Assembly: GCF_900113315.1 (NCBI RefSeq)
Contig: NZ_FOZG01000001.1
Location: 62,001-126,000 of the forward strand
Direction: 5' to 3'
From: Sphingomonas jatrophae
GTDB taxonomy: Bacteria > Pseudomonadota > Alphaproteobacteria > Sphingomonadales > Sphingomonadaceae
Length of the DNA stretch: 64,000 nt
In this document: positions 51,795 through 60,109 of the stretch, in pieces
How positions within the stretch are numbered: position 1 is the stretch's first letter
Layout of the letters: the number at the start of each line of letters is the position of its first letter
The notes under the pieces: model-generated
Databases searched by the model: none
What the model was told of the DNA's origin: nothing
The model's input: the letters and a program-made list of their open reading frames with translations, nothing else
Made by a program: the position numbers and the translations under genes

Positions 51795-52232
51795 TCAGTC
51801 GTCCAGCGCCGCCACTGGCACCCGCTCCGCCAGGCTAATCCGGTCGAGGATGTTCGCCGTCTCGTCGCGCACCTGCAGCATCACGTCGCGCAGGCGGCAC
51901 TCCGCCTCGTCGACGCAATTCTCGCACGGGCGATGGTTCATCCGGCTGGCGCAGGGCACCAGCGCCAGGCTGCCACGAGTCAGCCGGACGATATCGCCAT
52001 AGGTGATCGTGTCGGGCTCACGCGCGAGCCAGTATCCGCCTTCCTTGCCGCGTAGCGTCTCCACCAGCCCGGCCCGCTTCATCTCCGACAGGATCACCGT
52101 CAGGAACTTGGCCGGAATGTTCTGCGCGCGCGATATCTCGCCCAGCTGGACGGGGCCCTGGCCGAAGCGGTCGGCCAGGTGCTGGAGCGCGCGAGTGGCG
52201 TAACGGGTGCGTTGGGATAGCACGCCCGCCAT
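51795..52232 (-). CDS. Rrf2-family transcriptional regulator with four cysteines
   Basis: This is a 145-residue Rrf2/IscR-like regulator. The winged helix lies at 1-75 (LSQRTRYATRALQHLA, IPAKFLTVILSEMKRAGLVE). A cysteine cluster follows at 94, 103, 106 and 112 (C-x8-C-x2-C-x5-C), suitable for an Fe-S cluster or redox sensing. It sits 230 bases upstream of cysT on the same strand; Rrf2 proteins of the CymR type control sulfur metabolism and IscR types sense Fe-S status, so control of the cys genes is a reasonable guess. ATG at 52232 is listed; a GTG 9 bases inside, giving VLSQRTRYA, is closer to the family start. Confidence 0.85.
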   Translation of the reverse strand: MAGVLSQRTRYATRALQHLADRFGQGPVQLGEISRAQNIPAKFLTVILSEMKRAGLVETLRGKEGGYWLAREPDTITYGDIVRLTRGSLALVPCASRMNHRPCENCVDEAECRLRDVMLQVRDETANILDRISLAERVPVAALDD

Positions 52233-52339
52233 TTGGGGCGGGCGGAGCGATGGTGCAACCTTTTCTCAATCCGGCAAATAGGAAAGCTTGCCGCCTTGAC
52301 GAAGCGCCCGCCTCGGCGCAAAGGGCGCCCCTCGCGCAT

Positions 52340-52417
52340 GGCGGTCGTAGCTCAGTTGGTTAGAGCATCGGTTTGTGGTACCGAGGGTCGCGGGTTCAAG
52401 TCCCGTCGTCCGCCCCA
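52340..52417 (+). tRNA. tRNA-His (anticodon GTG)
   Basis: The cloverleaf folds by eye: D arm GCTCAGTTGGTTAGAGC, anticodon stem TCGGT/ACCGA with loop TTGTGGT (anticodon GTG at 52375-52377), T arm GCGGG/CCCGT with loop TTCAAGT, and encoded CCA at 52415-52417. A G precedes position 1 (52340) and the discriminator is C73, the usual histidine identity pair. The acceptor stem has a T5-T68 mismatch; all other pairs form. Confidence 0.95.
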
Positions 52418-52437
52418 CGCGCTTCCCGGCTGGTAAT

Positions 52438-52463
52438 CCGCGCAAGATAATATTATTGCGCGG
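52438..52463. promoter_or_regulatory. Near-perfect palindrome with AT-rich core, upstream of dehydrogenase
   Basis: CCGCGCAA (52438-52445) and TTGCGCGG (52456-52463) are perfect complements around GATAATATTA. It lies 20 bases after tRNA-His and 33 bases before the dehydrogenase ATG. It could be an operator (Lrp-like proteins favour symmetrical AT-cored sites) or a tRNA transcript end. The AT core is striking in GC-rich surroundings. Confidence 0.55.
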
Positions 52464-52495
52464 CTCCGTAATTTCCGAACAGCCGGAGCCCTGAC

Positions 52496-53548
52496 ATGAC
52501 TGCCCCCTGGACCTTGCCGGATTTCGACGACCATGAGGGCGTCCACATCTTCCGCGATGCCGCGACCGGGCTGACCGGCATCGTCGGCGTCCACTCGACC
52601 ACGCTCGGGCCGGCGCTCGGCGGCACGCGCTTCTGGCATTATCCGACGCCCGAGGACGCCGTGGTCGATGCACTGCGCCTGTCACGCGGCATGAGCTACA
52701 AGAATGCGATGGCGGGCCTGCCGCTCGGCGGCGGCAAGGCGGTCATCCTCGCCGGTCCCGATCGCCGCACCCGCCCCGAACAGCTCGCCGCCTTTGCCCG
52801 CGCGATCGAATCGCTCGGCGGCCGCTATGTCACCGCGCAGGATGTCGGCCTCACGCAGGACGACATGGCGACGCTCGCCGAACACACACGCTTCATCTGC
52901 GGCCAGCCGGGTGCCGAGAAGGGGATGGCCGGCGGCGATTCGGGTCCGCCCACCGCGCTCGGCGTCTATCTCGGCCTGCGCGCCGCCATTGCCCGTGCGC
53001 TCGGCAAGGACGATCCGCGCGGCGTTCACGTCGCGATCCAGGGCGTCGGTTCGGTCGGCGGCAATCTCGCCCGCCGGCTCGCCGCCGATGGCGCGCGGCT
53101 GACGCTCGCCGACGTCTATCCCGATCGTGCGCAGTCGCTCGCAGCGGAATTGGGGGCGGAGGCCGTCCCGGCGGAGGCGATCCTCGCCGTCGATGCCGAT
53201 GTGGTCAGCCCCTGCGCGCTCGGCGCGGTGCTGAACGAGGGCAGCATCGCCGCGATGAAGGCGCGCGTGGTTGCCGGCGCCGCCAACAACCAGCTCGCCA
53301 CCGCGGAGGATGCGGCCCGACTGCACGCCCGCGGCATCCTCTATGCGCCCGATTACGTGATCAACGCGGGCGGCGTGATCAACGTCGGCCTGCAATATCT
53401 CGGCGGCAATACCATGGCCGATGTCGAGGCCCGCATCGCGCAGATTCCCGCGCGGCTTGAGCAGGTCTGGGCCGAGAGCGCGGTCGAGGATCGTCCCGCC
53501 GCCGAGGTGGCCGACGACATCGCCCGCCGCCTCATCGGCCGCGCCTGA
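52496..53548 (+). CDS. Leu/Val/Phe-type amino acid dehydrogenase
   Basis: This is a 350-residue Glu/Leu/Phe/Val dehydrogenase family enzyme. The catalytic Lys81 is in GLPLGGGKAVI, the substrate-binding Lys69 in RGMSYKNAMAG, and the NAD-binding GVGSVG is at 183-188. The length and short N-terminus fit leucine/valine dehydrogenases (NAD-dependent oxidative deamination of branched-chain amino acids) rather than glutamate dehydrogenase. GGAG lies 7 bases before the ATG. It is a single-gene unit: tRNA-His and a palindrome precede it and a perfect hairpin follows. Exact amino-acid preference cannot be read. Confidence 0.9.
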   Translation: MTAPWTLPDFDDHEGVHIFRDAATGLTGIVGVHSTTLGPALGGTRFWHYPTPEDAVVDALRLSRGMSYKNAMAGLPLGGGKAVILAGPDRRTRPEQLAAFARAIESLGGRYVTAQDVGLTQDDMATLAEHTRFICGQPGAEKGMAGGDSGPPTALGVYLGLRAAIARALGKDDPRGVHVAIQGVGSVGGNLARRLAADGARLTLADVYPDRAQSLAAELGAEAVPAEAILAVDADVVSPCALGAVLNEGSIAAMKARVVAGAANNQLATAEDAARLHARGILYAPDYVINAGGVINVGLQYLGGNTMADVEARIAQIPARLEQVWAESAVEDRPAAEVADDIARRLIGRA

Positions 53549-53563
53549 TGTAGGGCGACCCGT

Positions 53564-53594
53564 CCGACAGGCGTCCTACAAGGGCGCCTGTCGG
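53564..53594 (+). terminator. Intrinsic terminator-like hairpin after the dehydrogenase
   Basis: CCGACAGGCG (53564-53573) and CGCCTGTCGG (53585-53594) are perfect complements with an 11-base loop. AAAAGGG follows. It lies 15 bases after the dehydrogenase stop and before the ccm operon. A short direct repeat GTCAACTT (twice, at about 53620-53635) is in the remaining leader of ccmC. Confidence 0.7.
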
Positions 53595-53678
53595 AAAAGG
53601 GCCTCTGTGTGTCAACTTCGTCAACTTAAGCCGACGCTTCCACCCGGGGCCTTCACCCTTTAAGGGCGGCCTCGGCCC

Positions 53679-54398
53679 ATGCACGCTTTCGCCAATCCCG
53701 CCCGCTTCCTCCGCATCGCGCGCCCGCTGACGCCCTGGCTCGGCTGGAGCGGCGCGCTACTGGTCGCCGTGGCGCTCGGGGCTGGCCTCACCGTCACGCC
53801 GCCCGATTACCTCCAGGGCGAGAGCGTCCGCATCCTCTACGTCCACGTCCCCTCGGCATGGCTCGGCATGGCGGGCTGGAGCGGGATCGCGGTCGCCAGC
53901 CTGATGCAGCTCGTCTGGCGCCACCCGCTCGCCGCCATCGCCGCCCGCGCCGTCGCCGCGCCCGGCGCGCTGTTCGCGGCCATCTGCCTTGTTACCGGCT
54001 CGATCTGGGGGCGGCCGACCTGGGGCACGTGGTGGGAATGGGACGGCCGGCTCACCTCCATGCTGGTGCTGTTCTTCCTCTACCTCGCCTATCTCGCGCT
54101 CGCCGCCGCCGAAGACGATCAGGGCCCCGGCGAGCGCCGCCTCAGCGCCATCTTCGGCCTGACCGGCGCCGCCATCCTGCCTGTCATCCACTATTCGGTG
54201 CTGTGGTGGCGCAGCCTGCATCAGAGGCCGTCCATCGGCATCAAGGGCTCGTCGATCGACGGCTCGATCCTATGGCCGCTCCCCATCGCGCTGCTCGGCT
54301 TCACCCTGCTGTTCGCCGCCATCGTGCTGATGCGGATGCGGGCGGCGCTGGCCCACGCCAAGGTCGAGGCGCGGCTGCGCCGGCTGGCGGCGGCCTGA
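53679..54398 (+). CDS. ccmC: Heme exporter/handling protein CcmC
   Basis: This is a 239-residue inner-membrane protein of cytochrome c maturation system I with six helices and the tryptophan-rich WGTWWEWDGRLTSML motif (about 107-121), plus periplasmic heme-ligand histidines in VHVPSAW and IHYSVLWWR. It presents heme to CcmE. ATG at 53679 gives the usual N-terminus; the stop overlaps ccmD (TGATG). It is the first ccm gene here; ccmA and ccmB are not in the window. Confidence 0.95.
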   Translation: MHAFANPARFLRIARPLTPWLGWSGALLVAVALGAGLTVTPPDYLQGESVRILYVHVPSAWLGMAGWSGIAVASLMQLVWRHPLAAIAARAVAAPGALFAAICLVTGSIWGRPTWGTWWEWDGRLTSMLVLFFLYLAYLALAAAEDDQGPGERRLSAIFGLTGAAILPVIHYSVLWWRSLHQRPSIGIKGSSIDGSILWPLPIALLGFTLLFAAIVLMRMRAALAHAKVEARLRRLAAA

Positions 54399-54526
54399 TG
54401 AACCATTGGCCCTTCATCCTCGCCGCTTACGGCATCGCGGTCGCAGCCACGCTGGCGCTGACGATCGCCAGCTATGTCGCGATGCGCCGGGCGGAGGCGC
54501 GGGCGGACGCGCTCGGCCGGCGATGA
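54398..54526 (+). CDS. ccmD: Cytochrome c maturation protein CcmD
   Basis: This is a 42-residue single-helix membrane protein (MNHWPFILAAYGIAVAATLALTI-type start), with a basic C-terminus. Size, helix and position between ccmC and ccmE identify it. It helps release holo-CcmE. It overlaps ccmC by one base and ccmE by four. Confidence 0.88.
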   Translation: MNHWPFILAAYGIAVAATLALTIASYVAMRRAEARADALGRR

Positions 54527-54978
54527 AGGCGAAGAACCAGCGGCTCACGCTGGCGCTGCTGGCGCTGGCGGCGATCGTCGGCGCAGCCCTGCTCGCCGCC
54601 TCGGCGCTGCGTGACCAGGCCGCCTATTTCTACACGCCCGCCGACGCGCGCCGCCTTGGCGTCGAGCCCGGACGATCGGTCCGGCTCGGCGGCATGGTGG
54701 AGGGCGGCTCGATCCGGCGCTCTCCGGATGGCGTCACCATCGCCTTCACCGTCACCGACGGGCAGGCGACCGTTCCCGTCTCCTTTCGCGGCATCGTGCC
54801 CGATCTGTTCAAGGAACGCAGCGGCGTCGTCGCCGAGGGGCATTTCACGCCGACCGGCAGCTTCGTCGCCGACACGATCCTCGCCAAGCATGACGAGCGC
54901 TACATGCCACCCCAGGTCGCCGGTGCGATGCACGAATCGGACAGCCTCGACACGGACGCCAAGGTCCGCGCCAAGTGA
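54523..54978 (+). CDS. ccmE: Heme chaperone CcmE
   Basis: This is a 151-residue protein with an N-terminal membrane anchor (about 8-28) and a periplasmic OB-fold. The covalent heme site is His123 in LAKHDERYMPP, the standard HxxxY motif with Tyr127. It accepts heme from CcmC and passes it to CcmF/H. The ATG overlaps the ccmD stop by 4 bases and the stop overlaps the ccmF GTG. Confidence 0.95.
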   Translation: MKAKNQRLTLALLALAAIVGAALLAASALRDQAAYFYTPADARRLGVEPGRSVRLGGMVEGGSIRRSPDGVTIAFTVTDGQATVPVSFRGIVPDLFKERSGVVAEGHFTPTGSFVADTILAKHDERYMPPQVAGAMHESDSLDTDAKVRAK

Positions 54979-56894
54979 CCGCGGAACTCGGCCTTGCCGC
55001 TCTGTGGCTCGCCGCCGCACTGGCGCTGCTTCAGCTCGCTCTGGCAGCGATGGCGCTGGCAGGGCGGGAGGAGTTGCTGAATGGTGTCCGCCCGGTTGCG
55101 GTGGTGCAGGCTGTGCTCGCTCTGCTCGCCTTTGCCGTGCTGATCCGCCTGTTCGTGGTGGTGGATCTCTCGGTCGAGCTGGTCGCGCTCAATGACGCCT
55201 CGACCAAGCCCTTGTTGTATCGCTTTGCCGGCGCATGGGGAAACCACGAAGGCTCGATGCTGATGTGGGTGGCGATCCTCGGACTGTCGGGGGCGTGCGT
55301 AGCGCTGCTCGAGCGGCGCCTGCCTGAACGGACGCTCGTCGCGACGCTCGGCACGCAGGCGGCGATCGGTCTCGGCTTCTACGCTTTCCTGCTGTTCGCC
55401 TCCAATCCGTTCCAGCGGCTGGTGCCCGCGCCGGCGGAGGGGCAGGGGCTCAACCCGCTGCTGCAGGATCCCGGCCTCGCCTTCCATCCGCCGACGCTTT
55501 ACCTCGGCTATGTCGGCCTCTCGATCGCCTTCTCCTTTGCGTGCGGCGCGCTGCTGACCCGCCAGGTCGATGCCGCGCTCGCCCGTGCGATGCGGCCGTG
55601 GGTGCTGGGGGCATGGGTGTTCCTGACGCTCGGCATCACCGCCGGCAGCTACTGGGCTTATTATGAGCTCGGGTGGGGCGGCTGGTGGTTCTGGGATCCG
55701 GTGGAGAATGCGTCGCTGATGCCGTGGCTGGCGGCGACGGCGTTGCTCCACTCGGTCGCGGTGTTGGCCACCCGTGACTCGCTCAGGGCGTGGACTGTGA
55801 TGCTGGCGGTGGTCGCCTTTTCCATGTCGATGATCGGCACCTTCCTTGTCCGCTCGGGCATCCTGACGAGCGTGCATGCCTTTGCCGTCGATCCGCGGCG
55901 GGGCGCGTTCATTCTCGTCCTGCTGGCGCTGTATATCGGCGGCGCGCTCGCCTTGTTCGCTGCGCGGGCGGGCACCGTGCAGGAGGGGCGGACGTTCGAG
56001 CCGGTGAGCCGCGAAGGATCGCTGGTCGCGAACAACCTGCTGCTCTCCGCCATTCTCGGCATCGTGCTGGTCGGCACGCTCTATCCGCTCCTGGCAGAGG
56101 CGGTCACGGGTGAGAAGCTGTCCGTCGGGCCGCCTTACTTCAACGCGGCGGCCGGGCCGCTCGCCTTGCTGCTGGTCACGATCATGGTGGCGGGGCCGTT
56201 GCTGCGCTGGCGGCGGGACCGACTGGCGGCTCTTGGGCGGCGGGTGGCGCTGCCAGCAGGGCTGGCGCTGGCGGCGCTGATCGCGCTGCTGGTTGCGGCG
56301 CCGGGCGTGCGGCTGCTGCCGCTGCTCGGGCTGGTGCTGGCGGCGGGCGTGGCGCTTGGTTCGCTCGCGCCGCTCTGGGGCCGCAATCTGCGGCGCACGC
56401 CCATGTTTACGTGGGGCATGGTGATCGGCCATCTCGGTGTCGCCGTCGCGCTGGCCGGAATGGCGAGCGAGAGTGCCTTCACGCGTGAGACGCTGGTGGC
56501 GCTGGCACCAGGGCAAACCGCGCAAGTCGGTCCCTGGCGCATCCGCTTCGACGCGGTCGAGCCGATTGCCGGTCCGAACTGGACCGCGCTGGAGGCGACC
56601 TTGCAGGCGGATCGCGGCGGTGCGCCGCTGCTGCTCAAACCCCAAGCGCGCTTCTTCCCGTCGCCCCCGACCGAGACCAGCGAGGCCGCGATTGCGACGC
56701 GCTGGGATGGGCAGCTCTATACCGTGATCGGCAAGGGGGACGAGGCCGGGCGCTGGCAGCTGCGGCTGTGGTGGAAGCCGTTCGTGACCCTCATCTGGCT
56801 GGGCGGCGCGCTGATCGCAGTCGGCGGCGTGCTGTCGCTGCTGGGCCGGGTCCGGCGCGAACGGCGTGCGGCGGAGCGGCTGGCATGGCTTTGA
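54975..56894 (+). CDS. ccmF: Cytochrome c heme lyase subunit CcmF
   Basis: This is a 639-residue polytopic protein with about 14-15 helices and the WWD-type motif GWGGWWFWDPVENASLMPWL (about 235-254). Other conserved pieces are AGAWGNHEGSMLMWV and FHPPTLYLGYVGLS. It performs heme attachment to apocytochrome c with CcmH. It starts at GTG 54975 (4-base overlap with ccmE) and overlaps the ccmG start by 10 bases. Confidence 0.96.
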   Translation: MTAELGLAALWLAAALALLQLALAAMALAGREELLNGVRPVAVVQAVLALLAFAVLIRLFVVVDLSVELVALNDASTKPLLYRFAGAWGNHEGSMLMWVAILGLSGACVALLERRLPERTLVATLGTQAAIGLGFYAFLLFASNPFQRLVPAPAEGQGLNPLLQDPGLAFHPPTLYLGYVGLSIAFSFACGALLTRQVDAALARAMRPWVLGAWVFLTLGITAGSYWAYYELGWGGWWFWDPVENASLMPWLAATALLHSVAVLATRDSLRAWTVMLAVVAFSMSMIGTFLVRSGILTSVHAFAVDPRRGAFILVLLALYIGGALALFAARAGTVQEGRTFEPVSREGSLVANNLLLSAILGIVLVGTLYPLLAEAVTGEKLSVGPPYFNAAAGPLALLLVTIMVAGPLLRWRRDRLAALGRRVALPAGLALAALIALLVAAPGVRLLPLLGLVLAAGVALGSLAPLWGRNLRRTPMFTWGMVIGHLGVAVALAGMASESAFTRETLVALAPGQTAQVGPWRIRFDAVEPIAGPNWTALEATLQADRGGAPLLLKPQARFFPSPPTETSEAAIATRWDGQLYTVIGKGDEAGRWQLRLWWKPFVTLIWLGGALIAVGGVLSLLGRVRRERRAAERLAWL

Positions 56895-57424
56895 AAACGA
56901 TCCGCTGGCTGCTGTGGGTGCCGCTCATCCTATTCGTCGGATTTGTCGCCCTGGTGGCGAGCGGGCTGGTGACGCCATCGACCCACGAGATCCGCTCGCA
57001 GCTGATCGGCAAGCCGCTGCCTGACTTTGCCCTGCCGCCAGCTTTGCCTGCTAAGCCGGGGCTGGCGCGCGTCGAGCTGGGCCAGGGCAAGCCGCGGCTT
57101 GTCAACATCTTCGCCAGCTGGTGCGTGCCCTGCGCCACTGAAAGCGCGCAACTTGCTACGCTGAAGCGGGCGGGCGTGGAGATTGACGGCATCGCCATCC
57201 GTGACCGTCCCGAGGATCTGACGCGCTTCCTCGGCCGCTACGGCGATCCTTACGCACGGATCGGCGCGGACCGCGATTCGTCGGTGCAGATGGCGCTCGG
57301 CTCGTCAGGCGTGCCGGAGACGTTCGTCATCGACGGCGCGGGTGTGATCCGGCTGCAGCATGTCGGCGAGATCCGGCCCGAGCATGTCGCCGGCATCCTC
57401 GCCGCGGTCGAGGCGGCGAAGTGA
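56885..57424 (+). CDS. ccmG: Thiol:disulfide interchange protein CcmG/DsbE
   Basis: This is a 179-residue membrane-anchored thioredoxin-like protein (anchor about 8-28) with the CxxC active site Cys80-Val-Pro-Cys83 in FASWCVPC. It keeps the heme-binding CxxCH cysteines of apocytochromes reduced. The ATG at 56885 lies inside the end of ccmF; the stop overlaps the ccmH GTG by 4 bases. Confidence 0.94.
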   Translation: MALKTIRWLLWVPLILFVGFVALVASGLVTPSTHEIRSQLIGKPLPDFALPPALPAKPGLARVELGQGKPRLVNIFASWCVPCATESAQLATLKRAGVEIDGIAIRDRPEDLTRFLGRYGDPYARIGADRDSSVQMALGSSGVPETFVIDGAGVIRLQHVGEIRPEHVAGILAAVEAAK

Positions 57425-57828
57425 AGCGGGCGGCCCTGCTCCTGTTGCTGACGGTGCCTGGCGCCGCGCTGGCGGATTCGGCGATGCCGGCCGCCGCACT
57501 CGCCGATACGCAGCTGCCTGATCCGGCGCAGGAGCGGCAGGCCAAGGCGTTGATGGAGACGCTGCGCTGCCTTGTCTGTCAGGGACAGTCGATCGCGGAC
57601 TCGGATGCGGAGCTGGCCGGTGACATGCGCGCGCTGGTGCGGCGCCGGATCGCAGCGGGGGAGAAGCCGGAGGCCATTCGGGAATGGCTGGTCGCCCGCT
57701 ACGGCGCGTGGGTGAGCTATCAGCCGCCGCTCGATGCGGTGACGTGGCCGTTGTGGGCGCTCCCCTTGCTTCTGCTGGTGGGCGGTGCGTGGCTGGCGCG
57801 CGGTCGTTTCCGACGGCGGCGTGCATGA
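57421..57828 (+). CDS. ccmH: Cytochrome c maturation protein CcmH (thiol-reductase subunit)
   Basis: This is a 135-residue protein with a signal peptide (1-18), the CcmH redox pair Cys50 and Cys53 in LRCLVCQGQSI, and a C-terminal anchor helix (about 107-126). It works with CcmG in apocytochrome reduction. It starts at GTG 57421 and overlaps the next gene (ATGA). Confidence 0.94.
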   Translation: MKRAALLLLLTVPGAALADSAMPAAALADTQLPDPAQERQAKALMETLRCLVCQGQSIADSDAELAGDMRALVRRRIAAGEKPEAIREWLVARYGAWVSYQPPLDAVTWPLWALPLLLLVGGAWLARGRFRRRRA

Positions 57829-58541
57829 TCGCCTGGTTGCCCCCGCTGCTACTGGCAGCAGCGGCGTTGCTCGCGCTGTGGCGGCTCGGTCGGTTGCCGC
57901 GCGGCAGCGTCCAGCTTGCCGGTGCGGCGCTGTTCTTCGGCATCGCCGGCTATGCGTGGCAGGGCTCACCGGGCCTGCCCGGGCGTCCGACGCCCGCCCG
58001 TGCGTCGCCCCGCATGGAGGACGACCTCCTCACCACGACGCGTGGCACGATCACCGAGAAGATGGGTGGTGACGCGCAGGTGCTGGACACGGCCGCGGCC
58101 TTTCACCGGCAGGGTCTCGACGCTTATTCGGTCGGCATCCTTAAGGGGGCGATCTCCCGCCGGCCGCGGTCGGCGGAGTTGTGGCTCGGCCTCGGCAATG
58201 CGCTGATCCATCATGCCGGCGGCATGTTGTCTCCCGCTGCCGCCTTTGCGCTTGATCGCGCGCGGGCTCTGGACCCGAAACATCCCGGGCCGGACTTCCT
58301 GTCAGGTTTCGCGCTGATCGCCGGGGGCCAGGTCGAAGAAGGGGCGGCGCTCTGGCGGGCGCTGATCGCCCGCGCGCCGGAAGGGGCGCGCTGGCGCAAC
58401 GAGGTGGCGGGTCGGCTTGCGATGCTGGAGTCAATCGCGCCGCAAGCGCGTCCCATCGAACGGCAGGCGACGGACGCGGCTGCCGGATCGCCCGAAGTTA
58501 CCGGCATGGACCCGCTGCGTCCGCCAGCCGACAGGCGCTGA
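57825..58541 (+). CDS. CcmI/CycH-like TPR protein of cytochrome c maturation
   Basis: This is a 238-residue protein with two N-terminal hydrophobic segments (about 3-20 and 28-46) and a TPR-like helical region (about 95-210; AELWLGLGNALIHH, FLSGFALIAGGQVEEGAALWRALI). The position after ccmH and the layout fit CcmI, the apocytochrome chaperone, or the C-terminal half of long E. coli CcmH. It is shorter than many CcmI proteins. It is the last gene of ccmCDEFGH(I). Confidence 0.85.
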   Translation: MIAWLPPLLLAAAALLALWRLGRLPRGSVQLAGAALFFGIAGYAWQGSPGLPGRPTPARASPRMEDDLLTTTRGTITEKMGGDAQVLDTAAAFHRQGLDAYSVGILKGAISRRPRSAELWLGLGNALIHHAGGMLSPAAAFALDRARALDPKHPGPDFLSGFALIAGGQVEEGAALWRALIARAPEGARWRNEVAGRLAMLESIAPQARPIERQATDAAAGSPEVTGMDPLRPPADRR

Positions 58542-58572
58542 CCCGCCGCGGGCAGGTCAGCGCTCCGCTGTG

Positions 58573-58785
58573 TTATTTGCCTCGGCCGGTTTCCTCCTGA
58601 AGCGCGTCGATGCGCTTGGAGGCCTCGGCCTTGCTCAGGTCCTCGTCAAACTCCTCATGCGCCTCTTCGCTCAGAGTCTTGAGGTAGCTGGCCTGCGCGC
58701 CGGTCATCGGCTCGTCACCGGTGGTCCAGTCATCCGGATCCTTGACGGCGTTCGAGGTCGGGTGGCTCTTCGGATTGTCGGTCAT
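58573..58785 (-). CDS. DUF3072 small protein
   Basis: This is a 70-residue acidic protein ([17 protein letters not shown] start) containing [15 protein letters not shown], the signature of DUF3072 proteins, followed by a charged helix. The start at 58785 has AAGGAG 6 bases upstream; a longer frame upstream overlaps alanine dehydrogenase. Function unknown. It is convergent with the ccm operon and lies 59 bases downstream of ald, on the same strand. Confidence 0.85.
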   Translation of the reverse strand: MTDNPKSHPTSNAVKDPDDWTTGDEPMTGAQASYLKTLSEEAHEEFDEDLSKAEASKRIDALQEETGRGK

Positions 58786-58844
58786 GATGCGCTCCTTCGC
58801 GGGTTGGAACGCATCATGTTCCCGACCTGTTCCCTTGTGCCCGC

Positions 58845-59939
58845 TCAGTTGAGCGGCAGGTCGAGCGCGTCCGCGACCGCCTTGTGGCGGATCTTGCCGT
58901 CGGAGACATTGAGGCCCGCAGCCAGATGCGGGTCCGCCGCCATCGCCGCTTCTGCCCCCAGGTTGGCGAGCTTGAGCGCAAAGGGCAGGGTGGCGTTGTT
59001 CAGCGCGAAGGCGGAGGTGCGCGCCACGGCGCCCGGCATGTTGGCCACGCAATAGTGGATGATGCCGTCCACCTCGAACACGGGGTCGGCGTGCGTCGTC
59101 GGGTGCGACGTCTCGAAGCAGCCGCCCTGATCGATCGCGATGTCGACCAGCACGCTGCCGCGCTTCATCGTCTTCAGCATCTCGCGCGTGACGAGCTTGG
59201 GCGCAGCGGCGCCCGGCACCAGCACCGCACCGATCACCAGATGCGCGCGCTCCACCGCCGCGGCGATCGCCGCCTTGGAGGCATAAGCCGTCTTGATCTG
59301 GTTGGAGAAGAACATGTCCAGCTCAGCCAGACGGGCGTTGTTGATGTCGTAGATCGTCACGTCCGCGCGCATGCCGACGGCCATCTGCGCCGCGTTGATG
59401 CCCGACACGCCGCCGCCCAGGATCGCCACCTTCGCCGGCGCCACGCCCGGCACGCCGCCCAGCAGCACGCCGCGGCCGCCCTGCTCCTTCTCCAGATAGT
59501 GCGCGCCGACCTGGACAGACATGCGCCCTGCGACCTCGGACATTGGCCGCAGCAGCGGCAGCGAGCCATCGCGTGCGGTGACGGTCTCATAAGCGATGCA
59601 GGTGGCGCCCGACTTCATCAGCCCTTCCGCCTGCGGCTTGTCGGCCGCGAGGTGGAGGTAGGTGAACAGCAGGTGCCGCGGCTCCAGCAGCGCGATCTCC
59701 TGCGGCTGCGGCTCCTTCACCTTAACGATCATGTCGGCAGCGGCGAAGACCGAAGCCGCATCCGGCAGGATCCTGGCGCCCGCTGCGATATAATCCTCAT
59801 CGGTGAAGTCGATCCCAGAACCGGCGCCGGTCTCCACCACCACCTCGTGCCCGGCCGCCGCCAGCTCCGCGACGGATGGGGGCGTCAGGCCGACGCGATA
59901 TTCGTGGTTCTTGATTTCCTTGGGAACGCCGATGCGCAT
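58845..59939 (-). CDS. ald: Alanine dehydrogenase
   Basis: This is a 364-residue NAD-dependent enzyme (L-alanine to pyruvate plus ammonia). It starts [20 protein letters not shown], the family hallmark. Catalytic His lies in [13 protein letters not shown]-binding GGGVSG in the centre, and [16 protein letters not shown] near the C-terminus. The ATG at 59939 has GAGGAGG 7 bases upstream, ruling out the longer frame to 60014. It is divergent from kup. Confidence 0.95.
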   Translation of the reverse strand: MRIGVPKEIKNHEYRVGLTPPSVAELAAAGHEVVVETGAGSGIDFTDEDYIAAGARILPDAASVFAAADMIVKVKEPQPQEIALLEPRHLLFTYLHLAADKPQAEGLMKSGATCIAYETVTARDGSLPLLRPMSEVAGRMSVQVGAHYLEKEQGGRGVLLGGVPGVAPAKVAILGGGVSGINAAQMAVGMRADVTIYDINNARLAELDMFFSNQIKTAYASKAAIAAAVERAHLVIGAVLVPGAAAPKLVTREMLKTMKRGSVLVDIAIDQGGCFETSHPTTHADPVFEVDGIIHYCVANMPGAVARTSAFALNNATLPFALKLANLGAEAAMAADPHLAAGLNVSDGKIRHKAVADALDLPLN

Positions 59940-60109
59940 GAACGAGCCTCCTCGGGCCAAATGTCTGATTGTCGCGCGGTTTAGCGAAGAGCTTTCGGCT
60001 TGTCGCGCCCCCACGGGGCGTGTTGCGGCGTCCCGGGGGAGGTGCTAGGCGCCGGCGGCCGCTCGGGGGGCGGTTCAACCATGGACGGATCGTCGATGCG
60101 GCGGCCCTT

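Noticed and set aside
54900-56645. 581-codon frame opposite ccmF
   Set aside because: Gln/Arg/His-rich shadow of a membrane protein gene.
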